A DNA stretch of 64,000 bases from Salinisphaera sp052044135 (GTDB taxonomy: Bacteria; Pseudomonadota; Gammaproteobacteria; Nevskiales; Salinisphaeraceae): the NCBI RefSeq assembly GCF_052044135.1, contig NZ_JBQDYF010000007.1, forward strand, positions 118,800 to 182,799, given 5' to 3'. The translations under genes and the position numbers were made by a program. The notes under the pieces were generated by a model that saw only the letters and a list, made by a program, of their open reading frames with translations, was not told the origin of the DNA and did not search any database. The number at the start of each line of letters is the position of its first letter. Position 1 is the stretch's first letter. Of the stretch, positions 33,866 to 43,901 are shown piece after piece.

Positions 33866-34123
33866 TCAGTTCGACTCGCCCGATCCGCCGGTGCATTTAT
33901 CGACGACGCGGCGAATCTGGCGGGCGTGGGCTTCGGGATTTTTCGGCGTACTCCAGATGCTCGTGATACAGAACTCGCCGCAGCGACACTCGGCATCGTT
34001 GTGCGGGCAGAACAATCGGCCCCACGCATGACCGCGGCTTTTTTCGACCCGCCAACCGTAGCTTTCGGCATGCGCTATGGCCTGCTCAATGGCCTTGCTT
34101 GGATGCTTGAAGTCGCGCGCCAT
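33866..34123 (-). CDS. HicA-like small protein, putative toxin
   Basis: 85 residues. Contains GWRVEKSRGHAWGRLFCPH, where a Gly-Trp and a Gly-His pair occupy the places of the HicA 'GW ... GSH' motif. After a Cys-rich insertion (DAECRCGEFC) comes the end SIWSTPKNPEAHARQIRRVV, like the 'HxxTPxNP' strand and final helix of HicA-type mRNA interferases. The cysteine cluster is not typical of HicA and might bind metal. It is first in a two-gene operon with an HTH partner. Toxicity is not demonstrated by sequence. Confidence 0.6.
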   Translation of the reverse strand: MARDFKHPSKAIEQAIAHAESYGWRVEKSRGHAWGRLFCPHNDAECRCGEFCITSIWSTPKNPEAHARQIRRVVDKCTGGSGESN

Positions 34124-34136
34124 GCGTCGAGATCGA

Positions 34137-34174
34137 TTGTTCTCTTAACTAAGCTAGTTGTCAACTGACAACTA
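34137..34174 (-). promoter_or_regulatory. Promoter and overlapping operator of the toxin-antitoxin operon
   Basis: Minus-strand -35 TTGACA (34160-34165), 17-base spacer, -10 AACAAT (34137-34142). The -35 lies inside a perfect palindrome AGTTGTCA-AC-TGACAACT (34157-34174), so a protein bound there would block the promoter. The start codon of the first gene is 14 bases after the -10, implying a very short leader. Confidence 0.7.
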
Positions 34175-34176
34175 CC

Positions 34177-35754
<1,578 letters not shown>

Positions 35755-35794
35755 CTTCGTTCCAAGCTCGGTGTTGGTTCTTTAAGGCCGGCTA

Positions 35795-35938
35795 TCCGCA
35801 GATTTCGCAGATGGCGCAGATTTTGGCGGTTAGGCTTTCGTGTTGTAGATGGCTGCGGGCGCTGTCTGGTTTGGCGGTTTGTTCTGTTAAGACATTTGTC
35901 CGCAGATCTACGCAGATTCACGCAGATGGCGGTTGGGC
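35795..35938. repeat. CGCAGAT-type repeats with duplicated flank
   Basis: TCCGCAGATTTCGCAGATGG (from 35795) and GTCCGCAGATCTACGCAGAT (from 35899) each contain the core several times. Both are followed by GGCGGTT(A/G)GGCTTTC, so about 45 bases are duplicated with changes. An inverted third copy (ATCTGCGCAATCTGCGGATA) is at 36198-36217. Similar 'CGCAGATTxCGCAGAT' sequences occur between genes in many bacteria. Confidence 0.65.
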
Positions 35939-36070
35939 TTTCTTGGCGTTGTGAAATTGGGGCGCTGCTGGCATCGAGGGCTCCGACACACTTGATCCAA
36001 AAACCCGTTGAGGGTGTAGACAAACCTTTATTCGGTCTGTCAATCGTGAAAACAATGCCTTCGCCCAGCT

Positions 36071-36101
36071 GTCGGATTACGGTGCAAGCACCTAATCCGA
36101 C
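36071..36101. repeat. REP-type extragenic palindrome
   Basis: GTCGGATTA (36071-36079) pairs with TAATCCGAC (36093-36101), and the inner GGTGC pairs with GCACC around AA, leaving one bulged C. This is the common GTCGGATTA...TAATCCGAC REP form seen in several proteobacteria. Confidence 0.7.
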
Positions 36102-36241
36102 CTACGCAACGATCTGATATTGCGGCTATCACCGGCCGCTATGTCCTCTACGCCCTCATTCAATTGGTCAATTTTTTTCTGTCTTAAAATCTGTGTCATC
36201 TGCGCAATCTGCGGATAAACAAATACGCTTCTCCCAAACAA

Positions 36242-36274
36242 GAAAAGCGCAGACCAACCAGACCTGCGCTTTTC
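36242..36274 (-). terminator. Intrinsic terminator after guaB
   Basis: GAAAAGCGCAG (36242-36252) pairs with CTGCGCTTTTC (36264-36274); on the minus strand the stem is followed by TTGTTT. It lies 25 bases after the guaB stop. Confidence 0.75.
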
Positions 36275-36299
36275 GCATTCAAACAACACCGAGCACGCT

Positions 36300-37772
36300 T
36301 TAGTCGACGCGGTAGTTCGGCGCTTCCTTGGTGATGTTCACGTCATGGACGTGCGATTCCTTCATGCCGGCGGAGGTGATTTGCACGAACGTGGGCTTGG
36401 TGCGCATTTCGGCGATGTTGTGGCAGCCGGTGTAACCCATGGCCGCGCGCAGGCCGCCGATGAGCTGGTGCACAATGCCGCCGAGCGGGCCCTTGTAGGG
36501 CACGCGGCCTTCGATGCCTTCCGGCACGAGCTTCTGGATTTCCTCGGAGGGGTCCTGGAAGTAGCGGTCGGCGCTGCCCTGGCTGCCGCTCATCGCGCCC
36601 AGCGAGCCCATGCCGCGGTAGGCCTTGAACGAACGGCCCTGGTAGAGCTCGATTTCGCCGGGCGCCTCTTCGGTGCCGGCGAACATGCCGCCGATCATCA
36701 CCGCATCAGCGCCGGCGACGAGCGCTTTGGCCACATCGCCCGAGAAGCGGATGCCGCCGTCGGCGATTACCGGCACGTCGGTGCTCGACAGTTCGGCAAC
36801 CACGTTGGCCACGGCCGAGATTTGCGGCACGCCGATGCCGGCCACGATGCGGGTGGTACAGATAGAGCCCGGGCCGATACCGACCTTGACTGCGTCCACG
36901 CCGGCATCGACCAGCGCCCGCGCGCCCTCGGCCGTGCCGACGTTGCCGCCGATGAGCTGCAGCTCGGGAAAGCGTGTCTTGAGTTCGCGGACGGTATCGA
37001 GCACCCCGGAGGAATGGCCATGCGCGGTATCGACCACGACCACGTCCACACCGGCGTTGACCAGCGCCTGTACGCGCTCGAAGGCATCCGGGCCCGGGCC
37101 GACGGCCGCGCCCACACGCAGGCTGCCGGCGGCGTCCTTGCAGGCATTGGGGAAATCGCTGGACTTCTGAATGTCCTTGACGGTGATCATGCCGCGCAGC
37201 GCGAAGTCACCGTTGACCACCAGCACCTTTTCGATGCGATGGGCATGAAACAGGCCGAGAATTTCCTCGCGATCGGCGCCCTCGTGCACCGTAATCAGCT
37301 TCTCGCGCGGCGTCATCACCGACGTAACCGGCGCATCGAAACGGGTCTCGAAACGCAGATCGCGGCTGGTGACAATGCCCACCGGTGCGCCGTTATCGAC
37401 CACCGGCACGCCCGAGATGCCTTGCGCGCGCGTGAGATCCAGCACTTCGCGGATGGTGGCGTTCGGACCGACGGTGATCGGGTCGGAAATAACGCCGGAT
37501 TCATATTTCTTGACCGTGCGCACGTGCTGCGCCTGTTTCTCGCCCGACATCGACTTGTGGATGATGCCGATGCCCCCCTCCTGCGCCAGTGCGATCGCCA
37601 GCCCGGCCTCGGTGACCGTGTCCATGGCGGCGGAGACCAGCGGAATGTTGAGGGTGATGCCGCGCGTGAGCCGGGTCGACAGATCGACCTGACGCGGCAG
37701 CACGTCGGAATACGCGGGTTGCAGCAGGACGTCGTCGAACGTCAGCGCTTGCTCACTGATTCTCAGGGTCAT
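36300..37772 (-). CDS. guaB: IMP dehydrogenase
   Basis: 490 residues; oxidises IMP to XMP with NAD, the first committed step to GMP. TIM barrel starting LTFDDVLLQPAYSDVLP, two CBS domains (about 90-205; SGVPVVDNGAPVGIVTSRDL), catalytic loop GIGPGSICTTRIVAGIGVPQ with the active-site Cys, the GGMFAGTEEAPGE loop and the YKGPLGGIVHQLIGGLRAAMGYTGC flap. I start at MTLRISEQ (37772), the usual IMPDH start, 67 bases downstream of a TATAAT promoter. Next transcribed gene is guaA. Confidence 0.98.
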   Translation of the reverse strand: MTLRISEQALTFDDVLLQPAYSDVLPRQVDLSTRLTRGITLNIPLVSAAMDTVTEAGLAIALAQEGGIGIIHKSMSGEKQAQHVRTVKKYESGVISDPITVGPNATIREVLDLTRAQGISGVPVVDNGAPVGIVTSRDLRFETRFDAPVTSVMTPREKLITVHEGADREEILGLFHAHRIEKVLVVNGDFALRGMITVKDIQKSSDFPNACKDAAGSLRVGAAVGPGPDAFERVQALVNAGVDVVVVDTAHGHSSGVLDTVRELKTRFPELQLIGGNVGTAEGARALVDAGVDAVKVGIGPGSICTTRIVAGIGVPQISAVANVVAELSSTDVPVIADGGIRFSGDVAKALVAGADAVMIGGMFAGTEEAPGEIELYQGRSFKAYRGMGSLGAMSGSQGSADRYFQDPSEEIQKLVPEGIEGRVPYKGPLGGIVHQLIGGLRAAMGYTGCHNIAEMRTKPTFVQITSAGMKESHVHDVNITKEAPNYRVD

Positions 37773-37838
37773 AGGCTCGCCAGCGGTGAGCGGCCTGTTT
37801 GCGCCGGATGCGCGTTGTGGCCGCCGCAAAGACCGCGG

Positions 37839-37867
37839 ATTATACAAGCTCGCGCGCCTTGGTTCAC
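37839..37867 (-). promoter_or_regulatory. Sigma-70 promoter of guaB
   Basis: Perfect -10 TATAAT (37839-37844), 17-base spacer, and a poor -35 GTGAAC (37862-37867). The xseA start lies 76 bases further on the other strand. Confidence 0.65.
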
Positions 37868-37943
37868 TAGGCGATTGCCGCGGCGACTATCCGCGCCCGC
37901 ACTCATCCCGACGTACCGCGCATTCAGACAGGCCAAACCGCAC

Positions 37944-39323
37944 ATGACCGCAGCCGATTCCGGCCCCATCGTATTCACCGTCAGCGAACTCAACCGCGCG
38001 GCCCGCGACCTGCTGGAGCAGAGTTTCGGCCTGCTTTGGGTCGAGGGCGAGATCTCCAACCTGGCGCGGCCGCGCTCGGGGCATGTGTACTTTTCGCTCA
38101 AGGACGGCGAGGCGCAGGTGCGCTGTGCGCTGTTCCGCAACAAGGCACGGCTGCTGCGCGTGGCGCTCGACAACGGCGTGCAGATTCGCGTTCGCGCGCG
38201 CGTGAGCTTGTATGCCGCACGCGGCGACTACCAGTTGATCGTCGAGCACGCCGAGGATGCCGGCGCCGGCACGCTGCAACGCGCCTTCGAAGCGCTGCGT
38301 GCGCGACTGGACGCCGAGGGCCTGTTCGCGGTCGAGCGCAAACGCGCCCTGCCCGGCGCCCCCGCCCGCATCGGCGTGATTACCTCGGCCACGGGCGCGG
38401 CGATTCGCGACGTGCTGTCGGTGGTGTCGCGGCGTTATCCGCTCGGCGCGCTGCGCGTCTATCCGGTGCCGGTTCAGGGCGAGGCCGCGCCGCCCGCGAT
38501 CGTGGCGGCCTTGGGCCGCGCCGGGCAACGGGCGGATTGCGACGTAATCCTGCTCGTACGCGGCGGCGGCTCGCTGGAGGATCTTTGGGCGTTCAACGAT
38601 GAAACCGTCGCCCGCGCGATCGTGGCCTGCCCGATTCCGGTGGTCTCGGGCGTGGGCCACGAGGTGGATGTGACCATCGCCGATCTCGCCGCCGATGTGC
38701 GTGCGGCGACGCCCTCGGCGGCGGCCGAGCTGGTGTGCCCGGACATGGCCGCGCGCGCGGCGCAGCTGCCACAAGCCAGCGCGCGGCTGCAGCAGCGCAT
38801 CAACGCGCGGCTGGCCGAGGCGCGCCAACGCCTGGCCGGTCTGGAACAGCGCCTGGCGCGCCAGCGCCCACGCCGACGGCTGGAAACGGCGGCCCAGCGG
38901 CTGGACGAGGCGGAGTTGCGGCTTGCGCGCATCGCGCAGGGGCAAATGAGCGCGCATCGACGACATCTGCAATTAGTCGCAGACCGCTTGCACCGGGCCA
39001 CGCCGGCCCGCCGCCTGACACAGGCCGAACACGCGCTCGACGGCCTGTCGCAACGTCTTGAGCGCACGGGTATCCGTCGGCTCGAGACCGCGCAGCGCCG
39101 GCTCGGTTCGGCGGTGCGGGCACTGCATAGTGTCAGTCCCCTACAGACGCTGGAACGTGGTTATGCTATAGCTCGCGACGCGCAGGGCGATGTTCTGCGC
39201 GACGCTTCGACCGTGGCCGTAGGCGAAACCGTCGCGATCGATCTGGCACGGGGGCGACTGGACTGCGAGGTTCGCGCCCGCCATGAGCGGGCCGGCCTGA
39301 AGGAACACAACAACCGCGATTGA
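37944..39323 (+). CDS. xseA: Exodeoxyribonuclease VII large subunit
   Basis: 459 residues. N-terminal OB-fold (VFTVSELNRAARDLLEQSFGLLWVEGEISNLARPRSGHVYFSLKD in pieces), the catalytic domain with PARIGVITSATGAAIRDVL, RGGGSLEDLWAFNDE and SGVGHEVDVTIADLAADVRAATPSAAAEL, then long basic helices and the closing RGYAIARD repeat-like region. With XseB it degrades single-stranded DNA. It is divergent from guaB, the same relation as in E. coli; xseB is not in the window. Confidence 0.97.
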   Translation: MTAADSGPIVFTVSELNRAARDLLEQSFGLLWVEGEISNLARPRSGHVYFSLKDGEAQVRCALFRNKARLLRVALDNGVQIRVRARVSLYAARGDYQLIVEHAEDAGAGTLQRAFEALRARLDAEGLFAVERKRALPGAPARIGVITSATGAAIRDVLSVVSRRYPLGALRVYPVPVQGEAAPPAIVAALGRAGQRADCDVILLVRGGGSLEDLWAFNDETVARAIVACPIPVVSGVGHEVDVTIADLAADVRAATPSAAAELVCPDMAARAAQLPQASARLQQRINARLAEARQRLAGLEQRLARQRPRRRLETAAQRLDEAELRLARIAQGQMSAHRRHLQLVADRLHRATPARRLTQAEHALDGLSQRLERTGIRRLETAQRRLGSAVRALHSVSPLQTLERGYAIARDAQGDVLRDASTVAVGETVAIDLARGRLDCEVRARHERAGLKEHNNRD

Positions 39324-39350
39324 ACGGCCGGCGCATCGCATCCGGCCGTT
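39323..39350 (+). terminator. GC hairpin after xseA
   Basis: AACGGCCGG pairs with CCGGCCGTT around a 10-base loop, starting at the xseA stop. No T run follows, so termination would be weak or Rho-assisted. Confidence 0.4.
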
Positions 39351-39381
39351 ACGCTGAAACCCAAGGGGTCCCGACATCGTT

Positions 39382-40509
39382 ATGACGAGTACGCCGCACC
39401 ATGCCTGCCTGCGCCTGACATTCGCCGCGACCGCGCTGATCGGCGCGCTGGCGGCCACCGGCTGCGCGACGGGCCCAAAGCTGTCCACACCGCAGCCGCC
39501 GCCAATTCCCAAGCCCGCCGGCGACGTGCCAAGCGTCAACAAGGCCGTACTCAAGCCGGGCACGCAGGTGGTGGCCGACACCGCCGAAGGCCATATCAAG
39601 ATCGAGGCCGGTCCCGGCCTGCGCCGTGTGTTCGACTGGGACGGCCTGCGACGCGGGGTGATCGCCAAGCCACGCCAAAAACGCTTCGCCGGTGAGTCGG
39701 CCAAGGGGCTGTACTTCGACGGCACACCCAAGGTCTGGAAGCCCGCCCATGGCATCTCCAAGCTGCGTTATGAAGAGGGCTATCGCAACTTCGAAAACAT
39801 GGACGACGCGATGATCTGGATGCAGATCCGCCGTCTGTACTACACCTACAACGACAACGGCCTGGTGGTCGGCTGGAAGCGCAAGGGCGATACCCTGCAG
39901 GTGGAAGTCTGGCAGTTCACGATCGATGGCAAGAAGCCCACCACCATGCCGAAGGCCCAGAGCACCCGTATCGCCGAGGGCCCGCTCAAGGTCAAACCGC
40001 AAAAGATGTCGCCACACCTGGTGTTCGCCGACGGCCATACCGAGCCCTATAACACCCGCACGGCGTCGGAATATTCCAACATCCATACCGGCGGTACCGC
40101 GGGCAGCGCGCACGCCAGCCAGTGCGGCTGGTTCAAGAGCGTGTTTGGCCAGTGCGCGAGCGCTTCGGCGGGCAGCACCAACAGCCGCGCGGATCACGGC
40201 AGCAACGCCGCCGGCAAGACCTCCGCGACCGCCGCATCGAACAGCACGAGCGCGGCGAAGAATACGGCGGCGGGCGCCGGATCCGCCAGTTCGACGACCG
40301 CTCAGCAGGCGGCCTCAGGAGCCCCGCAGGCCAGGATCGCGGGCAAGGTGGTCAATATTCGCAGCCGGCCGAGCACACACTCCAAGGTGCTGTTGCAGGC
40401 GCGGCAGGGCGACCCGGTCGCGATATTGAAAAAGGATCATGGCTGGCGTTATGTGCGGTTCGGCGACGGCCGCAAAGGCTGGGTAGCCAACTTCTTGCTC
40501 AAGCATTGA
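39382..40509 (+). CDS. Lipoprotein with C-terminal bacterial SH3 domain
   Basis: 375 residues. Lipoprotein signal ending ALAATGC (Cys about 29). A central domain of about 170 residues (RRVFDWDGLRRGVI, MIWMQIRRLYYTYNDNGLVVGWKRKGD) is unassigned. A low-complexity Ser/Ala/Thr linker follows (about 265-315), then a bacterial SH3 domain (AGKVVNIRSRPSTHSKVLLQARQGDPVAILKKDHGWRYVRF in pieces, ending GWVANFLLKH). SH3b domains usually bind peptidoglycan. It sits between xseA and der, where E. coli has other small genes. Confidence 0.85.
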   Translation: MTSTPHHACLRLTFAATALIGALAATGCATGPKLSTPQPPPIPKPAGDVPSVNKAVLKPGTQVVADTAEGHIKIEAGPGLRRVFDWDGLRRGVIAKPRQKRFAGESAKGLYFDGTPKVWKPAHGISKLRYEEGYRNFENMDDAMIWMQIRRLYYTYNDNGLVVGWKRKGDTLQVEVWQFTIDGKKPTTMPKAQSTRIAEGPLKVKPQKMSPHLVFADGHTEPYNTRTASEYSNIHTGGTAGSAHASQCGWFKSVFGQCASASAGSTNSRADHGSNAAGKTSATAASNSTSAAKNTAAGAGSASSTTAQQAASGAPQARIAGKVVNIRSRPSTHSKVLLQARQGDPVAILKKDHGWRYVRFGDGRKGWVANFLLKH

Positions 40510-40655
40510 CATGCCGGACGGGCGCGGCGGCGGCCAGCACATGAATGCCCCCGCCTGCCACCCGTCCCGGTAGCGTCCGCCGGCTCGACCCGCGCGGGTG
40601 CTGCGTCAACGCGACAACGAACACGCCGGGCATCGCGGCTCGCAGGCCGCGGCGC

Positions 40656-42017
40656 CTAGCGGCGTTGCGCGCGCGGCTTGTCGACGTAGGGGTTGTCGCT
40701 GTTCTTGAACACCAGTTGTATCGGCGTGCCGAACAGGTTGAAGTGCGCCCGGAAGCGGCGCACCAGATAACGCTTGTATTCGGCCGACAGCCGCTGCGTC
40801 TGGTTGCCGTGGATCACGATCTTGGGCGGATTGCGCCCGCCCTGATGGGCGAAGCGCAGCTTGATACGGCGCCCGTGGACGGCCGGCGGCGCGTGGGCCG
40901 CCACGGCGTCTTCCAGCGCGCGTGAGACCTGCGGCGTTGACAGTTCGGCGAAGGCTGCCCGGTACGAGGCCTGTACGGCATCGAGCAGATCGCGCAGCCC
41001 GGAGCCGTGCAAGGCGGAAACGAACAACAAGGGCAGATAGTCGAACGCGCCCATGCGCTCAACGACCTTCGCATGCAGTTTCGCACGCTCATCCGGCGAC
41101 AGGCCGTCCCACTTGTTGAGCACGATTACGGCCGCCCGGCCACGCTCGATCGCCAGATTGAGCAGGCGGATATCCTGGGTCGACAGCCCGGCCCGCGCAT
41201 CCAGCATGAGCACCACGACCTGGGCCTGTTCGGCCGCCTGCATGGCCTTGATCACACTCAGCTTCTCGATGCCGTCGTCGACCTTCGAACGACGCCGCAC
41301 ACCCGCCGTGTCGACGATGACATACGGCTTGTCGTCGAAAAAGAATTCGCTGGCCACGGCGTCGCGCGTGGTCCCCGGCGCGTCCTGCGTGAGCATGCGC
41401 TCGTCGCCCACCAGCCGGTTGACCAGTGTGGACTTGCCGGCATTCGGCCGGCCCAGCAGCGCGATGCGGATGGCATCGGGGCGGTGGGCGCGCACCGCAG
41501 CACGCGGCTCGGGCAGATCGGCGAACACCCGTTCCAGCAGCAGATTGACCCGATCGCCATGCTCGGCCGAGATCGCCCACGGCTCGCCCAGCCCCAGCGC
41601 ATGGAATTCGGCGTTGGCCGTGACGTTGGCCTGGCCTTCGCTCTTGTTCACCACCACGATGACCTGCTGGCCGTTGCGCCGCAGGCGCTCGGCGATCGCC
41701 CGATCGCCGGCCATCAGCCCCTGGCGGCAATCCACCACCAGTAGCACCGCATCGGCCTCCGCCAGCGCCGCATCGGTCTGGGCCAGCGCTCGCGTGTCGA
41801 TATCCTCGTCATCCTGGCCGATGCCGCCGGTATCGACCACGATGAAGCGCCGGCCGGCATGCGTGGCATAGCCGTACTGCCGGTCCCGCGTGACCCCGGG
41901 CTGGTCCGCCACCAGGGCATCCCGGGATCGCGTCAGCCGATTGAACAGGGTCGACTTGCCGACGTTCGGCCGGCCGACCAGTGCGATGACCGGAAGAACG
42001 GCCCCGCTGTCCGCCAC
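40656..42017 (-). CDS. der: Ribosome-assembly GTPase Der (EngA)
   Basis: 453 residues with two tandem GTPase domains and a C-terminal KH-like domain. G1 motifs are GRPNVGKSTLFN (domain 1) and GRPNAGKSTLVN (domain 2); NKSE and NKWD are the G4 motifs, DTGGIG and DTAGVR the G3 motifs. It works in 50S subunit maturation. Start is GTG, three bases after the bamB stop, so it is the last gene of a yfgM-bamB-der operon. Confidence 0.97.
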   Translation of the reverse strand: MADSGAVLPVIALVGRPNVGKSTLFNRLTRSRDALVADQPGVTRDRQYGYATHAGRRFIVVDTGGIGQDDEDIDTRALAQTDAALAEADAVLLVVDCRQGLMAGDRAIAERLRRNGQQVIVVVNKSEGQANVTANAEFHALGLGEPWAISAEHGDRVNLLLERVFADLPEPRAAVRAHRPDAIRIALLGRPNAGKSTLVNRLVGDERMLTQDAPGTTRDAVASEFFFDDKPYVIVDTAGVRRRSKVDDGIEKLSVIKAMQAAEQAQVVVLMLDARAGLSTQDIRLLNLAIERGRAAVIVLNKWDGLSPDERAKLHAKVVERMGAFDYLPLLFVSALHGSGLRDLLDAVQASYRAAFAELSTPQVSRALEDAVAAHAPPAVHGRRIKLRFAHQGGRNPPKIVIHGNQTQRLSAEYKRYLVRRFRAHFNLFGTPIQLVFKNSDNPYVDKPRAQRR

Positions 42018-42020
42018 GGA

Positions 42021-43193
42021 TCAACTACCGCTGGAGGCAAAGCGCACGGCGGCGACCTCGCCGTCGGCGCCGAGCACGATCGCCCGGTCTCCGACCACGA
42101 CCGGCTGCGCGCGGATCGCCTGGTCAAACGGGCGGCCGCGCCCCTCGACGGACCCGTCGTTCGGCGACAGCCAGTGCAGATAGCCCGCATAGTCGCCGAC
42201 CAGTACATGCCCATCGACGACGGCCGGTGCCGAGAGCTTGCGGTATTTGAGCGCGTCCTGCTTCCACACCGATTCGCCGTTGGCCTGCGACACGGCCCAG
42301 ACCACGCTGTTCATGTCGGTGGCATAGACGTTGCTGCCGTCGACCGCCAGATTGTTTTCCGAGGCGATCTTGTGCTTCCAGCGAATCCCGCCACCATGAA
42401 TATTCATGGACACCAGCGCGTCGCCCGCGCTGATCGCGTAGACACTGTTGCCGTCGATCAACGGATTGGCGTCGACGTCGACGATACGGTCGAGTTCCGA
42501 GCGGCCTTCCGGCAGCGCCACGGTCTGCTCCCAACGCTGTTCACCGGTGGCCAGATCCAGCGCCTGGACCTTGCCGCTGTCCATGCCGACGTAGACCGTG
42601 TTGCCCTGAATGACCGGCGAGGCCGTGCCGCGCATGGTCAGGTTCGGTACGCTGCCCTCGATGGTCCAGAGCCGGTCGCCGGTGGCCATGTCCAGCGCGG
42701 CGACATGCCCGTCGACCGTACGCGCAACCACCAGATTGGCGGTGCCGGCCGGGGCCGCGATCACCTCGCTCGACAGATCGGCGCTCCAGTCCTTGCTGCC
42801 GTCATCGGCGGACAGCGCGATAACCTCGCCGTTGCGGGTGCCGACCAGCAACGTGCCGTCAACCACGGACGGACCGGAAATGAGGTGTTCATGGGTATCG
42901 ACATGCCACACGCGGTGCCCGTTGGCCAGCTTCAGCGCCACGACTTCGCCGTTGCTGTTCGCTACATACACCCGACCGTTCGCCACCGCGGGCACGAAGC
43001 CGCCTTCGTCCTTGCCGGCGCCGCTGCCGCCGTTGGCATGCCAGAGCACCTGCATCCGGAAGGCCGGGTTCGGCAGTTTGGTGAGCGGTTTCGGCTGGTT
43101 GATGGTGGCACCGCCGCCACAGGCGGTCAGGCCGACCGTGACCGCGATCAGCAGCGGCGTCAGGCAGGCGAGCTTGCGTCGATAATTGTTCAT
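42021..43193 (-). CDS. bamB: Outer-membrane assembly lipoprotein BamB
   Basis: 390 residues. Lipoprotein signal ending TVGLTAC, then an eight-bladed PQQ-type beta-propeller with repeated GxVxALDLATGxxxW units (for instance GKVQALDLATGEQRW). It is the scaffold subunit of the Bam complex. Its start overlaps the stop of the upstream TPR gene by four bases, matching the conserved yfgM-bamB-der order. Confidence 0.95.
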   Translation of the reverse strand: MNNYRRKLACLTPLLIAVTVGLTACGGGATINQPKPLTKLPNPAFRMQVLWHANGGSGAGKDEGGFVPAVANGRVYVANSNGEVVALKLANGHRVWHVDTHEHLISGPSVVDGTLLVGTRNGEVIALSADDGSKDWSADLSSEVIAAPAGTANLVVARTVDGHVAALDMATGDRLWTIEGSVPNLTMRGTASPVIQGNTVYVGMDSGKVQALDLATGEQRWEQTVALPEGRSELDRIVDVDANPLIDGNSVYAISAGDALVSMNIHGGGIRWKHKIASENNLAVDGSNVYATDMNSVVWAVSQANGESVWKQDALKYRKLSAPAVVDGHVLVGDYAGYLHWLSPNDGSVEGRGRPFDQAIRAQPVVVGDRAIVLGADGEVAAVRFASSGS

Positions 43194-43864
43194 GAGTCGG
43201 ACTTCTTCGAATCGGTCGGCGTGTCACCGGCGGCCGACGCCGGTGCATTCTGATGGAGTTTCTGCTCGAGCATGTGCCGCGACGCATCGGGCGGCAGCTT
43301 CGCCAGCGCCTTCTTGTAGGCCGCATGCGCCGCCTTGCGATCGCCCTGCGCTGCATGGATATCGCCGGCCAGCTCGGCATAGAGCGAATCAAACGATGCC
43401 GGATGATCCTGTTTCAATAACTTGAGCGCCGCATCGGGCTTGTTCTCGGCCCAGAGCACGCGCGCCTTGCGCACCGCGGCGATCTGGCGGATGCCCTCGC
43501 CCTTGGCATTTTTCATCGCCCAGTCGAGCTGGGCGGCGGCCTTGTCGAGCTTGTCCTGATGGACCTGGTAGGCGGCCATGGCCAGGGCCGCGGCGCCGGC
43601 ATAGGGCGTGCCGCTGTAATCGCTCTCGAGCGTCGACACGAGATTGTCGACGCCAGCGGTGACATTGTCGGTGCTGATGCCGTGCTGGACCTGGGCGTAC
43701 ATGTCGGCCGCATGGGCATCCTGACGATTGCTGTACCAGCCCCAGGCGTACCAGCCACCAATCGCAAGCAGCCCGATGAGCACACCGATGATCGCGGCCG
43801 TCCCGTTCCTGGACCACCAGCGCGTCAGGCTCGCCAGCTCTTCGTTGTCGTCGTAGTCCGCCAT
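43190..43864 (-). CDS. yfgM: TPR membrane protein YfgM
   Basis: 224 residues. Short acidic N-terminus (DYDDNEELASLTRWW), one membrane segment (AAIIGVLIGLLAIGGWYAWGWY), then a periplasmic TPR-like helical domain. YfgM works with the PpiD chaperone at the Sec translocon in E. coli. Start at 43864 has AAAGGA upstream; the ATG at 43915 lacks one. It lies 37 bases after hisS and overlaps bamB. Confidence 0.9.
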   Translation of the reverse strand: MADYDDNEELASLTRWWSRNGTAAIIGVLIGLLAIGGWYAWGWYSNRQDAHAADMYAQVQHGISTDNVTAGVDNLVSTLESDYSGTPYAGAAALAMAAYQVHQDKLDKAAAQLDWAMKNAKGEGIRQIAAVRKARVLWAENKPDAALKLLKQDHPASFDSLYAELAGDIHAAQGDRKAAHAAYKKALAKLPPDASRHMLEQKLHQNAPASAAGDTPTDSKKSDS

Positions 43865-43901
43865 TCCCGTCCTTTGTCGTTTCGTTCCGTCGACTGTCGC
43901 G

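Larger units (their letters stand above)
35755..36299. other. Repeat-rich guaB-guaA intergenic region
   Basis: Contains no gene. Holds three copies of a CGCAGAT-based repeat, a partial duplication, a REP hairpin and the guaB terminator, each listed separately. Confidence 0.6.

Noticed and set aside
36345..37900. Long N-terminal extension in frame with xseA, running antisense to guaB
   Set aside because: xseA homology begins at the ATG 37944; the upstream part is antisense to guaB.
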